Shown here: positions 10,560-20,432 of the stretch, piece after piece | How positions within the stretch are numbered: position 1 is the stretch's first letter | Layout of the letters: each line of letters begins with the position of its first letter | DNA from: Megaustenia siamemsis | Lineage: Eukaryota > Mollusca > Gastropoda > Stylommatophora > Ariophantidae | Length of the DNA stretch: 64,000 nucleotides | Direction: 5' to 3' | Assembly: GCA_032433765.1 (NCBI GenBank) | Contig: JAVIAB010000059.1 | Span: forward strand, 57,798,103 to 57,862,102 | The notes under the pieces: model-generated | Told to the model about the DNA's origin: nothing | Seen by the model: the letters and a program-made list of their open reading frames with translations, nothing else | Database searches by the model: none | Program-made: the position numbers and the translations under genes

Positions 10560-11440
10560 GTGTACTATCTTTTTCTATGAATCTATCTGCATTTTGCTTG
10601 AGTTAAGATTGCGGTTTGCAGATATGCCTTCCCTGTTTGCGGGTTTATTATATTCAGAGCCTTCATGTCACGTTTACACACGTCTATTAATCGGTGTTTT
10701 GGGCGCCCCCTAGTTCTTTTGCTGTCTGCTAGTTGTCCTTAGAGTATATTTTTTGTATGCGGCCATCTTTCATACGTTGTACGTAACCAAGCCAGCGTAA
10801 CCTGCGCTGTTTGAACAGCGTGTAGTTCGGGAGACCTTGCGAGTGAGGATCTCCACGTTTGTCCTAGGTGATACCAAGAATATGGCGGTGAGATCGCATA
10901 CGGAATGCATTTAGCCTTTTCTCCTGCTTTGCATACGTTGTCCATGATTCGCTGCCATACAGAAGGATACTCGTGATGCAGGCGTTGTAAACTGCGACCT
11001 TTGTTTTAGTTGTCAAAGTTTGCTGTTTTGCCAAACACGCCTATTAAAGCGTGCGAAGGTGGTAGCAGCTTTTTTCAAATCGGGTGTCAATTCCTGTCTG
11101 AAGATAGTTTGTCGTTAATGATGGACCCCAGGTACATATACTGCTGCACGACATCAAGTTTGTTGTTGTCGATAAAGATGACAGGTGCCGCTTCGACGTC
11201 CTAACCGAGTATGTTAGTTTTCTGCAAACTTATTGTTAGACCGAAGTCTCTGCAGGCATGTCAACAATGACGTGTCAATCTCTGGAGTTCTTCTTGACCT
11301 TGCATCGTCAGCAAATAACAGGTCTTTGATAGTGATATCTCTGATTCTGGACCTTGCATCGTCAGCATATAACGGGTCTTTAATAGTGATATGTCTGATT
11401 CTGGACCTTGCTTTTAGTCTTGCGAACGATGAATGGGTGG
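10560..11440 (-). mobile_element. decayed LINE related to family A
   Basis: Minus-strand translation across frames gives FADD-like remains (LLFADDARS), a YLGSIINDKLSSD segment, HALIGVFGKTA, then pieces equivalent to the family A thumb and C-terminal helices (WQRIMDNV, TQAQVTLAWL-like). The order and spacing match an RT C-terminal half. Near the FADD region a segment of about 54 bp is tandemly duplicated (gaccttgcatcgtcagca at 11295 and 11350, with a partial third at 11404). Many stops; inactive. This copy is clearly older than those at 12.5 and 32.2 kb. Confidence 0.7.
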
Positions 11441-11454
11441 ATATATAGATGAAT

Positions 11455-11665
11455 AAAGAGAGAGTGAGAAGGCATCCTGGTGTTTTCGGCTCCCTCAATG
11501 AGATAGAACTGCTTGCACAGAACAGAGACAGATGGCGAGATTTGATAAAATATCTTTAAAAGAAACTGCTAGAACAAAAATTCATATAGGAGAAGGTGTA
11601 TCTTAGTCTACGCCCTATGGGCCGGTTACGGCTCGAAAGGTCAATAGATAGATAGATAGAGAAAG
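11455..11665 (+). mobile_element. LINE 3' end with (GATA)n tail
   Basis: Plus-strand codons around 11497-11540 read NEIELLAQNRDRWRDLI, a C-terminal motif common in non-LTR retrotransposon RT proteins. They are followed by a short 3' region with tacgccctatgggcc, ggctcgaaagg and tcaatagatagatagatag. The last 40 bases match the ends of the elements at 20600-20835 and 55148-55417. The copy is 5' truncated. Confidence 0.7.
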
Positions 11666-11669
11666 GCAG

Positions 11670-12490
11670 AGGCTCGAAACATTGGATGTGGATACATTGA
11701 CGTTCTGGATTATCAATTGTTCGTGAGTTCACATCGGTATAAGCACTCACTTACAAGATCATACTGTAATATGAAATCACACCCTGTTGGTGATGATATA
11801 AAGTAGGTGTCAATATTCTATCATCAGGCCGGGTCTAGTCCGATAGCCAAATTACAATCGAAATAATATAATATGGATCTAGCAAGAGATCGATGATTTC
11901 GACGTTGTAATAATTGAATTAAACCACTTTAAGTTAAATACGTTTGTCATTGCTGTCTTTTGATTTCTTTGAGTCGAGTTAAGAAAGAGTTCTATATCTG
12001 GCGTTACATTGAGATAATCAAGAGACATTTTGTGATTTTCGTGGAGAAACAAAGTGTAATGAAGCACATACTCTTTAAATGTGCCTTTTACACGTCTGAT
12101 ATTATTTCTATCTTGGCCCTCATCTACTGCATCCATTATTGTTTTTTTTTCCGTGTTGTGACACTATTTGTGTTCTAAGTGCGCCCAAGCTGCCCCTTTA
12201 GAATTTCATACTTAAAAAAATGTCCTTCCTTCCTTCTCTCCTCCCCCCTCTCCCCCCCCCCTTTCACTTTTCGTCGCTTCTTTTAGAGTTTCATTGTTAC
12301 TTTTCCCCTATCCTGTCGATGACATTCTCATTTCTTTTTCTGTAAACCCATATTCCTTCGTCCTTCGTCGATTTTATTGTGTGAAAATTGGATTGTCCAT
12401 GATGCACTCGCATAACTTAAAGCTGGGCGTTATATAACACTGAAGAACTCTTTATTCTATTTCTATTGTCATAGATATATTTGTGTATGT
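11670..12490. other. no gene recognised; CT-rich patch
   Basis: Spacer with a pyrimidine-rich patch at about 12225-12270 (a run of ten C within it) and a tgtgtgtg run just before the LINE at 12506. No supported gene. Confidence 0.45.
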
Positions 12491-13714
12491 GTGTGTGTGA
12501 GTATGTATCTCACAAAGGCATTCGACACAGTAAACAGAGATGGTCTCTACAAGGTGTTAGAAGGCATAGGCTGCCCTCCTAAATTACTTAGGCTGGTAAT
12601 TTCCTTAAATGAAGACATGAATGGCAAAGTCCATTTTGATGGGAGTCCATCAGAGAATTTCAAAGTCAACAAAGGAGTGAAACAGGGATGTGTCCTCGCC
12701 CCCACCCTTTTTGGTATATTTTTTGCTGCCCTCCTAAATTACACCTTCGAAAACAGCTCAGGAGATATTTACATTCGCACTAGACCAGATGGCTCACTGT
12801 TCAACCTAGCACGACTAAGAGCAAAAACCAAAACAAATGTTGCCCTACTTAAAGAATTTTTATTTGCTGACGATGCAGCCCTAGTCGCTCATAGTGAGGC
12901 CACCCTACAGTCGCTGATCAACAACCTGGATAAAGCATGCGACCTTTTTTCACTGTCAATTAATGTTCAGAAGACAGTAATACTAAATCAAGGTGACTTC
13001 AAACCTATATCTATTACTCTAAAAGACTGCCCACTAGAATCAGTACAGAAATTTACATATCTTGGATCCACAGTTACACAAACCATCTCTCTTGATGAAG
13101 AAATAAACTGTCGAATTGGTAAGGCAGCTACGACCTTCGGCAAACTCACAAAAAGGGCATGGAACAACACGAAACTAACTCAAAAGACTAAACTCTTAAT
13201 ATATCAAACTTGTGTGCTTAGCACACTACTATATGGATCCGAAACCTGGACAACATACTCAAACCAGGAAAAAAGACTAAATGTCTTCCATATGCGATGT
13301 CTCCGCAAAATAATGCACATCAAATGGCAGGACAAAATAACCAACTTAACTGTCCTGCAACGTGCTAAGACCCTAACAATCATGTCGATGCTCAGATGTC
13401 GAAGGCTAAGATGGCTGGGGCATGTCCAACGGATGGAAGAAAAACGCATTCCTAGGCAAATACTATATGGCGAGCTAAAACACGGAAAACGACAAATCGG
13501 CAGACCTAAACTACGATATAGAGATATCTGCAAATCATCTCTGAAAGACTTCTCCATCTGTGAAAACGACTGGCAACATCTGGCAAGTGATCGCACATCA
13601 TGGAGAGCACGTATAAGGAACGGTATAACAACATTTGAGACTGTTCTAAGACAGGACTTAGAAGAGAAGAGCCTCATGAAAAAGGATGGTAAACCCTGTG
13701 GACCAGCGAGCTGA
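12491..13714 (+). pseudogene. LINE reverse transcriptase, N-terminally truncated
   Basis: RNA-directed DNA polymerase of a non-LTR element, which copies element RNA at a nicked chromosomal target. The 407-codon frame carries RT motif A remains (AFDTVNRDG, residues 10-18), motif B (GVKQGCVLAPTLF, 62-74) and the catalytic FADDAALV (125-132). A YLGSTVTQ segment follows near 190, then the long C-terminal tail with RWLGHVQRMEEK and GRPKLRYRDIC. The first few codons derive from flanking tg-repeat DNA, so the annotated start is not the element's own. The palm N-terminus, endonuclease and any ORF1 are missing. A one-base loss at about 13709 (ccagcgagctgacc against ccagctagcctgacc at 32 kb) introduces the stop and removes a C-terminal zinc finger. 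Confidence 0.9.
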
Positions 13715-13855
13715 CCTGTTCATTATGTGACCGCGTGTGTTTGTCAAACATTGGTAGAATTAGCCACGAGAGAAGCTGTTCGGCAAAAACAATACCTCAA
13801 AAAAATACGCAATAGCCTCCACTAGACCGTCTGACAAGACGAAAAGGGCCATATA

Positions 13856-13860
<5 letters not shown>
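12506..13860 (+). mobile_element. LINE family A, 5'-truncated copy
   Basis: A non-LTR retrotransposon starting inside the reverse transcriptase (at TKAFDTVNR) and running to the family 3' terminus gaaaagggccatata at 13846-13860, followed by TA and (AC)n repeats. The 3'UTR (13740-13860) contains gagagaagctgttcgg and ccgtctgacaagacg. By eye it differs from 32212-33150 at only about nine positions over about 930 bp, so at least one copy is young. I do not assign a clade from memory; a tree of the RT domain would settle it. Confidence 0.92.

Positions 13861-13898
<38 letters not shown>
13861..13898. repeat. (AC)n microsatellite between two LINE tails
   Basis: About 18 AC dinucleotides directly join the 3' end of family A (plus strand) to the 3' end of family D (minus strand). 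It could be the tail of either element or of both. Confidence 0.95.
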
Positions 13899-13899
<1 letters not shown>

Positions 13900-14227
13900 A
13901 GATAGTAAACAAGTATTTAGTTATTTGCGGGTCAGCATCATTGCACTCCGAACATGTCCATAGGTGCCCAGATCCCCTCCTCAGCAATTCCCGCAGTGTC
14001 CAGCGACTGACGACTCCAGTTCTATGTTGGTTGATAAGTCTTCTTACACGGCAACTAAGTTTCTCATTTCTGGTTGTGCCCACCTTAACTCCTATTTCCA
14101 TCATCCGAAGAAGTGACGTGGATCTGTGTTTGTCGAAGTCCTGTGCTCTTCCCACATCTCGGAGGGCATTGATGATGTCCGCCCGATCCATTGGTTGCCC
14201 GTCCTCAATTACAACGCAGCTAGCCAA
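13898..14227 (-). pseudogene. family D C-terminal region
   Basis: A 109-codon frame follows the RNase H. It starts within the ADRLA motif and continues through an arginine-rich stretch (SCRVRRLINQHRTG) to LWTCSECNDADP near the end. The Cys-x2-Cys may be the remnant of a C-terminal zinc knuckle. The stop falls within about 10 bases of the (AC)n seam, so the 3'UTR is almost absent in this copy. Confidence 0.65.
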
Positions 14228-14785
14228 CCTGTCCGCTCTTTCATTTCCCGTACTCCCGCATGTCCAGGGACATAGGCAAAGGTGACCTTAAGTATTTTGG
14301 ATTTCTGCAACGACTCTACCCATTGCATGCGTACCGAGCCCGCCTCCACTTTTTTTTTTTATCATGCTCATCGAATCACTCAGTATACATGTGTGGGTGT
14401 AGTCTTGTGACTCTAACCATTTGAATACCTTGGTCGCTGCCATCACCTCCATTGTCATGCTACTCGTGGTCATGACGTATGCACCACTGTCTTCGTAGAC
14501 TATTATACCTGCCCAGCGTGCTGTAAATGTCCATGCACTTCTTTGGTGTCGTCTTACAGATCCGTCTTTATAGATGACTGCATCTTTCTCATCGGTGTTA
14601 CCGCAGATGAGATCGTTGATCTCAGCATTAACCACGACCGGGTTCTGTTCCCTACTTTTCCTGTCGAGTGTGACAATACACGCAAAAGTCCTATTGAAAG
14701 ACGTAGGCACCGGTATCCACTCCTCACCAACGCTGGTATTGGTAAGCCCACAGACCTGTTTGATGACATCATCTGCTCGGCCCAC
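14190..14785 (-). pseudogene. family D RNase H domain (frameshifted)
   Basis: RNase H removes the RNA strand of the hybrid. The sequence shows AVIYKDGSVRR (first catalytic Asp), MTMEVMAATKV (Glu), CILSDSMSMI (second Asp) and, just beyond, VPGHAGVRE. One base out of phase follows GNERADRLA, which supplies the last Asp. An A/T-rich run near 14350 (tttttttttt) lies just after SMSMIKKK and may be a slippage site. Presence of this domain separates family D from the RTE-like and family A elements in the window. Confidence 0.85.
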
Positions 14786-15189
14786 CCATGATTTGCCTCT
14801 TTTTTAGCCTGGTACCTTTCCCTGTGTTGAGCACGTGGTGCAGTGGATGCTCTTTATCTGTACTAATGCTCGTGCTCTCCAGATCTTGATTCTGTCATCC
14901 ATGGTTGGAAAGTCAAGAAGATACCTCATTGCTACACAGGGAGTGTCCCTCGTACATCCCAGGATAATGCGCATGGCTTTATTTTGTATTTTCTCCAGCC
15001 TATCAATTTGAGTCGTACTGACGGTAAGAATTGCCAGGGCATACACGATTGGTGCGAGGACTAATCCCTGAACAGAAGAGTAGGTAGCCTCTGCTCGATA
15101 TTGGCAGCTGCCATGACCTTCGAGGCGGCTAATCCTTTGCGGGATTTTGTTATCACATGGTCGACGTGTCCCGAAAACACAGGCTGCGA

Positions 15190-16786
15190 TCAAACTTAAC
15201 TCCGAGGTATGTCATCAACTTGTCCCTGGTCATCTCATCAGCTCCAATTCGTACTACCGGTGTGGTCGTATTAACGATATGATTGTTAAGGGAGAAGCAG
15301 GGAACTGATGCTTTATTAGGATTAACCAAGGCACCTGAAATCCCACAACAGGAAGAAATGCGATTAAGTTCGTCTTGCATTGTGGAGGCGATTCCCCGTC
15401 TGTCTTTTCCCCGTCTGTCTTTTCCTGTCGATATACCAGAATATCATCAGCAAAAGTCATAGTTCTTCCCCTCCCATACAGCTGTTGTTCCGTGATCGTT
15501 ATTGTGTACACGTTAAATAGAACTGGTGACAATGGTGAGCCTTTTGGCAGCCCTGGACAAATGGATATTGGCTTGGAAGACCAACTTCCACATCTGAGTA
15601 TCACCTTCCTCTGAAACAGTGCCGCAGCGATCCATCTAATGAGGAAGGGGTGCACCGCCAGGTTGAGGTGCATATGCATGAGATATTCAAATGGTACCCT
15701 GTTGTATCCAGATCTATAGCAGCAGCACATGTCTTCTCTCGTCTGTGGAAACTTTCGAAGACGTCATAAGCAAAGACAGCCGCGTTGAGCCATGTCTCTT
15801 TGTTATATCTATAACCTCCTAGTGTGGATGGGAATGCGCGTTTCTGTTCAAGGTTACAGGTGAGGACACGGGCAACTATTTTCTCCAGCAGCTTGCCCGC
15901 AGTGTTCTGTATTGTGATGATTCTGTAGGCACTGATCTGAGAATGGTCCTTGTTTGGCTTCGGTAGCGGTAGTAATAAGCTGTGTAGCCACTCCTCCTTA
16001 ATCTGGCCACTCCGAATGCTAGCACTAAACTCACTCCTTAATCTGGCCACTCCGAATGCTAGCACTAAACTCATTGGCCAGTTTTGTCAAGTCGTCGTCA
16101 GCTAAATCACCTATGTCATCGTACCGAACACCATCTGGACCAGGAGCAGTGTTATATGACCTTTTTAAGTGTTGTGCGAATGGTATCAGTTGTGATTGTG
16201 AGGTCTTCTTCCAGCCCTACATCCTTACACAATTTTGACAGCTATCCCTGTATCCTCATTCTTACAGCCTCATTTCTTTGGTCCGTCTGCTCAATGTAGC
16301 GGGCAAGCAGGGCCTTCCCTTTGCTCTCATCAGATTTGTGCCATATCCGGCCTGTGCTCTGAAAGTCTGGTATGCCTCTGTGTCGTGTTGTGCCATTCAT
16401 GCTCTGATGAAGGCGCCAGAATGTGGCTAGCGATTTTTCTGAGCACACTTTTTTTTACAGAAGTCATCCCATTTGGCATCCTTAGCCTGCTTAGCACATA
16501 GTTTAAAGTGCATCATTTTTTGGTCGACCTCTACTTTCAAACGCTTCAAGAGCTCAGGTTGTGTTCTTCCATTCTTTCTAGCTTTCTGCCATGTCTTGAC
16601 CGTTTGTCTCTTGCTACGCCAAGCTTCCTCTACTTCTACGTTCCACCAGGAGTCTGCTCCATCTCTCCTGCCTCCTACGAGGCCCCTGTTTCCTATGTAT
16701 GATTTTGCTAATGACGTCTTGGTCCGTTTTCTCGTAGTGGAATGTGTGGAGCTTCCTTTTCTGGCTTCTATTTCTGCTTTTCTCAA
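15190..16786 (-). pseudogene. family D linker and reverse transcriptase domain (frameshifted)
   Basis: 16786-16427 encodes a basic linker (WWNVEVEEAWRSKR). 16074-15601 gives the RT fingers and palm: LLPLPKPNKDHSQISAYRI, then GKLLEKIVARV, and AIDLDTTGY at motif A. 15730-15254 continues with GLPKGSPLSPVLFNVYT (motif B) and MTFADDILVYR (catalytic FADD). After another shift come NPNKASV and YLGVKFDRSL. In motif B the usual glutamine is lysine (LPKG), which may be decay. The 40-bp duplication at 15994-16073 lies in the finger region and shifts frame. Inactive as it stands. Confidence 0.88.
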
Positions 16787-17543
16787 TTAGGAGGACACAT
16801 GGATAGTGATCACCTCCGTGGAACTCCAGTGCACTCCACCTTCAAACCGGTGCGAAGACGCCAGTGCAAGGTCTATGACACTATCAGAGTCCCCTGTTCG
16901 AGTGGCCATTCTTGTTGCCATTCCATCATTCAAGCACACTAAATCGACTGACACTAGTGCGTTCTCTAGGTCTTCTCCCTGCTTGTTGGTTATGACGTTA
17001 CCCCACTGGTTTCCTCTAGCATTAAAGTCTCCGCAGAAAATGACGTTCTCTTCATCGAACTCGAGGAGATTCTGCCGTTGTTGTGAGTTCACATTCCCAT
17101 TACAGGAATACACATTTACAATCACGAAATGAACTGGGATCTGCACCCTAGCCACATGTACTTGCAATTCTGCATTGTTCCTCGCAGATATATCAACCTC
17201 AGCTGCCACCATATTGTTGCTCACAAGGATGGCCTGCCCAAGGTGTCGCCTATTGTAGAAAACAATGAAAGCCAGGAGTACTTACTGTCCTGTCATCAAG
17301 AAGAGTTTCTTGCATAACCACTATATCGGCGCCGCACAGTAGCTTATCAAGAATGGGCCGTCGTTGATTTATGGACCCACAATTCCAATATGTAACGCGC
17401 ACATACTTTAGGCCTTGCCTCTCACACTTCGACAGTTTAATGCCACCTCTCTTACCTTGTCGTGATTTCCTTCTTCGATGTTGTCGCTTGGGCTGAATGT
17501 GAATACTTACCGTTGTCATAGTATCAAATATATTGTCGCTCAA
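16787..17543 (-). pseudogene. family D endonuclease domain (frameshifted)
   Basis: The endonuclease nicks target DNA to prime reverse transcription. The first part (17543-17250) opens with a basic leader rich in K and R. It then shows YWNCGSINQRR and VVMQETLL, matching the N-terminal metal-binding Asn and Gln-Glu positions of the AP-endonuclease-like fold. After a frameshift, 17224-16787 has VIFCGDFNARGNQWG and DSVIDLALAS, the conserved GDFNAR and S-x-IDL motifs. The final catalytic histidine motif, GGDHYPC, is readable at about 16825 in a third frame, so all key residues survive in the DNA but not in one frame. Confidence 0.87.
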
Positions 17544-17550
17544 CGTCGAT

Positions 17551-18426
17551 GCTGTGGATGGTCTAGACTCACGTGCACTTACTCAGTCGCACGGTCCAGA
17601 ACCCTACGCTCTAGGTAGTCATTGTACCGTGTACATATACTCTAAGTAAACAAGTGTATGTGCATTAATGTCTAGTGCCAGTAAACAACTATTGCCAATA
17701 ACTCGAGGTGATAGCTAGCTCAGATACTATTCGTCTTATAATGTTTGTAAACAAACATAGGTGAGATTCTGGTCATATTGCAGCTATCAAGGTACTACTG
17801 GTGCTGTCTAGGTAGCAGACTTCCGTCAACACATAGCTTGCTCGGTGTTGGACATATAAAATAGTGTTACGCTGCTTTGAAGAAAAGACAGAACAAATGA
17901 TCGCCTTGGCAAGAGATCGCTACCGTAGCACTAACGTTGGTGGAACAGGTGATTCTCTGGGTGGTCGTTTCACAGAACACCTTCATGACACCTCTCGTAA
18001 TGCCGTTTCACCAATGACAACCCACTTTCAATTCTCCTGACCATTGTGGCCCACAAGCTGTCCCTATTATTGACATTATCTCAAGCTCCTGTGATGACCT
18101 TAACCGGTTCGCCCTTTAGAGGCGTCTCATTGAACAAAGTGTGATTGTTTTATTTTATTCTCTCTCTCTCCCTCTTTCTCTCCCCGCTTTACAATCCTGT
18201 TTATACGATTTAATGGCACTTCTCAGCTCATTTTCTGTATATATTTTCAGAACCGCTCTTTAGGTTATCACATAACCTTTCATTTTGTGCACATTTGTAT
18301 TGAGTGTTACATCTACTTTGTTCTTTCATAGAGAATCTTGAAAATGTATATTGTTGATGTTTTCCCCTGATTGAAGACTTATGAGAGTCGAAACGCTGAC
18401 CTTTTTGTCTTTTTCCCCCCGGCAAA
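17551..18426. other. possible family D 5' flank; no gene
   Basis: Upstream of the endonuclease start (on the minus strand) I find no ORF1. A 31-base segment at 17607-17637 is repeated exactly at 22383-22413. At 18366-18400 a ctgattgaagac...gtcgaaacgctgac motif resembles the motifs discussed at 21.1 and 40.3 kb. A pyrimidine-rich patch lies at 18160-18185. Confidence 0.45.
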
Positions 18427-20432
18427 GCTGTATAAGATTATTCTCTATTATTTTGTACCTGTAGCAAAGACTCAACATGATCTATACTGTTTCAGACTAT
18501 TCTCTATTATTTTGTACCTGTAGTAACGACTCAACGTGACCTAAGCTGTTTAAGACTATTCTCTATTATTTTGTACCTGTAGCAACGACTCAACATGATC
18601 TAAGCTGTTTCAGACTGTTCTCTATTATTTTGTACCTGTAGCCTGGACTCAACATGATCTAAGCTGTTTCAGACTATTCTCTATTATTTTGTACCTGTAG
18701 CCTGGACTCAAAATGATCTAAGCTGTTTCGGACTATTCTCTATTATTTTGTACCTGTAGCCTGGACTCAACATAATCTAAGCTGTTTCAGACTGTTCTCT
18801 CTTATTTTGTACATGTAGCCTGGACTCAACATGACCTAAGCTGTTTCAGACTATTCTCTATTATTTTGTACCTGTAGCAACGACTCAACATGATCTAAAC
18901 TGTTACAGACAGTTCTCTATTATTTTGTACCTGTAGCAACCACTCAACTTGATCTAAGCTGTTTCAGACTATTCTCTATTATTTTGTACCTGTAGCCTGG
19001 ACTCAAAATGATCTAAGCTGTTTCGGAAGGTTCTCTATTATTTTGTACCTGTAGCCTGGACTCAACATAATCTAAGCTGTTTCAGACTATTCTCTATTAT
19101 TTTGTACCTGTAGCCTGGATTCAACTTTTTTATATGCTGTTTCAAACTGTTCTCTATTATTTTGTACCTGTAGCCTGGACTCAACATGACCTAAGCTGTT
19201 TCAGACTATTCTCTATTTTTTTGTACATGTAGCCTGGATTCAACTTTTTTCTATGCTGTTTCAAACTGTTCTCTATTATTTTGTACCTGTAGCCTGGACT
19301 CAACATGATCTAAGCTGTTTCAGACAATTCTCTATTATTTTGTAAATGTAGCTTGGACTCAACTTGATCTAGACTGTTTCAGACTATTCTCTATTATTTT
19401 ATACATGTAGCAACGACTCAACATGATCTAAGCTGTTTCGGACTATTCTCTATTATTTTGTACCTGTAGCCTGGACTCAACTTGATATAAGCTGTTTCAG
19501 ACTATTCTCTATTATTTTGTACCTGTAGCAAAGACTCAACATGACCTAAGCTGTTTCAGACTGTTCTCTATTATTTTATACATGTAGCAACGACTCAACA
19601 TGATCTAAGCTGTTTCAGACTATTCTCTATTATTTTGTACCTGTAGCCTGGACTCAACTTGATCTCAGCTGTTTCGGATTGTTCTCTATTAGTTTGTACC
19701 TGTAGCAACGACTCAACATGATCTAAACTGTTTCGAACTATTCTCTATTATTTTGTACCTGTAGCCTGGACTCAACATGATCTAAGCTGTTTCAGACTAT
19801 TCGCTATTAATTTGTACCTGTAGCCTGGACTCAACATGATCTAAGCTGTTTCAGACTGTTCTCTATTATTTTGTACCTGTAGCCTGGACTCAACTTGATC
19901 TCATCTGTTTCGGACTGTTCTCTATTATCTTGTACCTGTAGCAACAACTCAACATGATCTAAGCTGTTTCAGACTGTTCTCTATTATTTTGTACCTGTAG
20001 CCTGGACTCAACTTGATCTCAGCTGTTTCGGATTGTTCTCTATTATTTTGTACATGTAGCAACGACTCAACATGATCTAAGCTGTTTCAGACTATTCTCT
20101 ATTATTTTGTACCTGTAGCCTGGGCTCAACATGATCTAAGCTGTTTCAGACTATTCGCTATTAATTTGTACCTGTAGCCTGGACTCAACATGATCTAAGC
20201 TGTTTCAGACTGTTCTCTATTATTTTGTACCTGTAGCCTGGACTCAACTTGATCTCATCTGTTTCGGACTGTTCTCTATTATCTTGTACCTGTAGCAACA
20301 ACTCAACATGATCTAAGCTGTTTCAGACTGTTCTCTATTATTTTGTACCTGTAGCAACGACTCAACATGATCTAAGCTGTTTCGGATTGTTCTCTATTAT
20401 TTTGTACCTGTAGCAACGACTCAACGTGATCT
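18427..20432. repeat. 59-bp minisatellite, about 34 copies
   Basis: The unit runs ctgtttcagactattctcta, ttattttgtacctgtagc, then either aacg or ctgg, then actcaacatgatctaag. Two main variants (caacgactc and ctggactc) are interspersed, and a few copies have atgtag for ctgtag. A block of several units at about 19650-19960 recurs at about 20010-20320, showing multi-unit duplication. A leftover unit at 21174-21239 lies beyond a 740-bp insertion, so the array was once continuous. Confidence 0.94.

Larger units (their letters stand above)
13899..17550 (-). mobile_element. LINE family D: endonuclease-RT-RNase H element, nearly complete ORF2
   Basis: About 3.65 kb on the minus strand carries, in order, an apurinic-type endonuclease (17.5-16.8 kb), a linker, a reverse transcriptase (about 16.45-15.2 kb), a thumb or connection region and an RNase H (14.8-14.2 kb). 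This domain order is typical of the I/R1/LOA group of non-LTR retrotransposons. The frame is broken by several indels, including a 40-bp direct duplication at 15994-16073 (40 is not a multiple of three) and a 15-bp one near 15400-15425. No ORF1 is recognised upstream. It ends tail to tail with family A. Confidence 0.9.

Noticed and set aside
12491..13714. Intact, active reverse transcriptase gene
   Set aside because: The copy is truncated within the RT domain, its first codons are flanking DNA and the C-terminus is cut by an indel.
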